From assembly GCA_031279735.1 (NCBI GenBank), contig JAITHX010000138.1, positions 1 to 7,384 on the forward strand: a stretch of 7,384 nucleotides of DNA, written 5' to 3'. Both the position numbers and the translations under genes were made by a program. A model generated the notes under the pieces. It searched no databases and had not been told where the DNA came from. It saw only the letters and a program-made list of their open reading frames with translations. The DNA is from Prevotellaceae bacterium. Its GTDB lineage: Bacteria > Bacteroidota > Bacteroidia > Bacteroidales > UBA932. Shown piece by piece: positions 5,770 through 7,384 of the stretch (its first letter is position 1; every line of letters begins with the position of its first letter).

Positions 5770-7044
5770 TTATCTTTTGTTTCCACATTCGGGACAGAAC
5801 TTCGCGTTCGGGCGCAAAGCCGTTCCGCAGCGTCCGCACTTGTCGCTCGGCGCCTGCATCTGCTTGCCGCAGTTTCCGCAGAAGGCGGCGTTCGCCGGCA
5901 CCGGAGCGTTGCACGACGGGCAAGTCGCCGTCCCGTCGCCGTCCGACAGCGCAGAGCCGCAACTCACGCAGCGTCTTGCGTTCGGGTCGTTGTCCGTGCC
6001 GCATTTGGGACAAGGATTGTACGAATCGCCGCAATGCGGACAAAACCGGTGCGTGTTGGAGAACTTCCGCGAACAGTTCGAGCAGTACACGTCGCGAATC
6101 GCCTGCGGCGGACGAGCGGGCGTCGCCCCGTCGCCGCGCGCGCTTCCGTCGAAAGAAGGCTGATCGAAAGCGGGCTGCATCATCCCTGCTCCCGCTCCCC
6201 CGCCGCCGCCGAAACCGCCCATCATGTTCATCGCCACCAGACCGCCAAGCAGTCCGCCGCCGCCGCCGCCCAGTCCCTCTACGGCATTGTTCGCCACGTT
6301 GAACATCTGTTCCTGCTGCCAGGTGCGCCCGGTGATCGACATTTCGCTTTGCTTCGAGATCGCCTCCAGCACTTTTCTGCCCGTTTCGGTGGATTCGTCG
6401 ATGTCGATGCTCGTAACGTAAAACCGAGTCAGATTCAGACCGAGACCATCCCAGAACGCGGTCATCGTCCCCTTGAGATATTCCGAAAGATCGTCCAGAT
6501 AAGCCGAAATCGACTTGAATCCTATTCTGTGTTTGAGCATAAACTGCAGGATGGTGGACTTCGTTTTGGTCGAAAACTCCCCGAAGAACTGATCGGTCAA
6601 ATCCTCCTGCGAAAACTCCGCCCGCGTGCCGACTATCTTTATCAGAAACTTCTCCGCATCGTTTATCTTCAGACCGTAGCGCCCCTTCGCCACCAGCGGG
6701 AGCCGGGTATTGTAGTCGGCGTCGTGAATCGACATGCTGTCGGTCTTCCAGTCTATGTCGTAAGGCTGCAGCATGTTCACAAACCACACTTCCGCAGTGA
6801 AGGGATTCTTCCCCCCGAACGGAATGCCGAACAAATTTCTCAGAATCGGCAGATTTTCGGTGTCGAGCGTATGTTTTCCCGGACCGAACTTGCCTGCCAG
6901 CTGTCCCTTGGAAAATAAAACCGCCTCCTGCGATTCCCGCACTATCAGTTGCGTGTAGGTACTTAAATTGGTTTCGGGGAAGCGATAGGCGTAAATCGTC
7001 TTGTCTCCCTGAGGCAACCATTCGACTAAATCAATTATTGCCAT
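5770..7044 (-). CDS. SPFH-domain protein (YdjI / 'virion core protein'-like) with four C-terminal zinc ribbons
   Basis: First gene of the six-gene block, 424 residues. Residues 1-250 match the YdjI-type SPFH family: start MAIIDLVEW, then TQLIVRESQEAVLFSKGQ (31-48) and FGPGKHTL (53-60). SPFH proteins oligomerise at membranes and act as scaffolds; in Bacillus, YdjI is encoded with PspA and the membrane proteins YdjG/YdjH. Residues 257-290 are a Gly/Met-rich linker (GLGGGGGGLLGG, GGFGGGGGAGAG). The tail has four zinc ribbons, each CxxC-x10-CxxC: C321/324/335/338, C345/348/359/362, C375/378/389/392 and C403/406/417/420. No membrane helix is evident, so membrane contact probably goes through the SPFH domain or the next gene's product. 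The start is chosen because the family N-terminus begins right there; no Shine-Dalgarno is present. A candidate -7 promoter element lies 34 nt upstream. The family call is secure; the biological role is inferred. Confidence 0.93.
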   Translation of the reverse strand: MAIIDLVEWLPQGDKTIYAYRFPETNLSTYTQLIVRESQEAVLFSKGQLAGKFGPGKHTLDTENLPILRNLFGIPFGGKNPFTAEVWFVNMLQPYDIDWKTDSMSIHDADYNTRLPLVAKGRYGLKINDAEKFLIKIVGTRAEFSQEDLTDQFFGEFSTKTKSTILQFMLKHRIGFKSISAYLDDLSEYLKGTMTAFWDGLGLNLTRFYVTSIDIDESTETGRKVLEAISKQSEMSITGRTWQQEQMFNVANNAVEGLGGGGGGLLGGLVAMNMMGGFGGGGGAGAGMMQPAFDQPSFDGSARGDGATPARPPQAIRDVYCSNCSRKFSNTHRFCPHCGDSYNPCPKCGTDNDPNARRCVSCGSALSDGDGTATCPSCNAPVPANAAFCGNCGKQMQAPSDKCGRCGTALRPNAKFCPECGNKR

Positions 7045-7078
7045 ATTGTTTCGTTAATATTTTATTTTTAATTCCCGA

Positions 7079-7086
7079 CAAAAGTA
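7079..7086 (-). promoter_or_regulatory. Candidate Bacteroidota -7 element TACTTTTG for the operon
   Basis: The minus strand reads TACTTTTG, an exact match to the Bacteroidota consensus TAnnTTTG, 34 nt before the ATG of the SPFH gene. I find no TTTG/TTG at the expected -33 distance: that region is inside the AATTACG repeat array, which contains no TTG on this strand. This is the only plausible promoter seen before the first gene. The match is short, so confidence is moderate. Confidence 0.5.
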
Positions 7087-7092
7087 ATAAAC

Positions 7093-7384
7093 AATTACGA
7101 ATTAATTACGAATTACGAATTACGAATTACGACCGGCTTCGGCCGTATCAATTACGAATTACGAATTACGAATTACGAATTACGAATTACGAATTACGAA
7201 TTACGAATTACGAATCAATTACGAATTACGAATTACGAATTACGACCGGCTTCGGTTCAATTGCGAATTACGAATCAATTACGAATTACGAATTACGAAT
7301 TACGACCGGCTTCGGCTGTATCAATTACGAATTACGAATTACGAATTACGACCGGCTTCGGCTGTATCAATTACGAATTACGAA
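7093..7384. repeat. AATTACG heptamer array interrupted by four ACCGGCTTCGG segments
   Basis: AATTACG is repeated in runs: 4 copies at 7104-7131 (after one copy at 7093), 9 at 7150-7212, 4 at 7217-7244, 4 at 7277-7304, 4 at 7323-7350, and continuing to the window end. Interrupting segments with the core ACCGGCTTCGG start at 7132, 7245, 7305 and 7351; three of these continue as C(C/T)GTATC. Shorter joints AATC (7213, 7273) and one variant AATTGCG (7259) also occur. No gene is seen between 7045 and 7384. The array extends beyond the window, so its full length is unknown. Confidence 0.9.
7134..7145 (+). other. C(UUCG)G tetraloop hairpin within the repeat array
   Basis: CGGC-TTCG-GCCG forms a 4-bp stem closed by C-G around a UUCG loop, the well-known highly stable tetraloop when read as plus-strand RNA. 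The copies at 7307-7318 and 7353-7364 have GCTG as the 3' arm, which keeps pairing through a G-U wobble; the copy at 7247-7258 (GTTC) keeps only the inner pairs. All four preserve C(TTCG)G. Confidence 0.5.

Noticed and set aside
5096..7021. A 641-codon minus-strand open frame in another phase spanning the SPFH and membrane genes
   Set aside because: It is full of Arg/Gly low-complexity runs, while the alternative frame gives a clear SPFH domain, four zinc ribbons and a four-helix membrane protein.
7093..7384. CRISPR array at the right edge
   Set aside because: The repeat unit is only 7 bp, runs are contiguous, and interrupting segments are near identical to each other rather than unique spacers; no cas gene is present.

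Overview
The window holds one compact, unidirectional block of six protein-coding genes, all read on the minus strand from about 7044 down to 290. It is flanked on both sides by non-coding DNA packed with short tandem repeats and inverted repeats. The most likely host is a Bacteroidota (Bacteroidales-like) bacterium. Almost every start codon lacks a Shine-Dalgarno sequence and instead follows an A/T-rich leader. Two sites resemble the Bacteroidota -7 promoter element (TAnnTTTG): an exact TACTTTTG 34 nt before the first gene and a near match CATCTTTG 36 nt before the third. Tandem 7-bp AATT-type repeats of this kind are, from general knowledge, common in intergenic DNA of that phylum, but a Lentisphaerae-type host cannot be excluded from sequence alone.

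Layout in transcription order: (1) 7044-5770, an SPFH-domain protein of the YdjI/'virion core protein'-like type with a glycine-rich linker and four evenly spaced zinc ribbons; (2) 5751-5041, a four-helix membrane protein with a charged cytoplasmic tail; (3) 5029-3215, a 604-residue protein with one N-terminal membrane helix and long helical/coiled-coil stretches; (4) 3192-2263 and (5) 2266-1232, two paralogous helical proteins overlapping by ATGA, the second carrying an extra beta-rich N-terminal module; (6) 1222-290, a bactofilin-like beta-helical polymer-forming protein with a C-terminal extension. Gaps between genes are 9-22 bp or a 4-bp overlap, so co-transcription is very likely.

No gene encodes a recognisable enzyme. 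The set consists of a membrane-scaffold protein (SPFH), membrane anchors, coiled-coil proteins and a polymer-forming protein. My inference is that the products assemble into a membrane-associated scaffold or envelope-maintenance complex, broadly analogous to the Bacillus pspA-ydjGHI module but with a different partner set. Genes 3-5 are not recognised as any named family, and this six-gene set is the best candidate here for an undescribed system.

The flanks: positions 1-289 contain a possible MITE-like element (22-bp terminal inverted repeats flanked by TTA), 9-bp tandem repeats, a 19-bp-arm stem-loop and two 7-bp repeat arrays, the last of which supplies the stop codon of gene 6. Positions 7087-7384 are a 7-bp AATTACG array interrupted four times by an ACCGGCTTCGG segment that can fold into a C(UUCG)G tetraloop hairpin. 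The array runs off the window end and directly abuts the candidate promoter.
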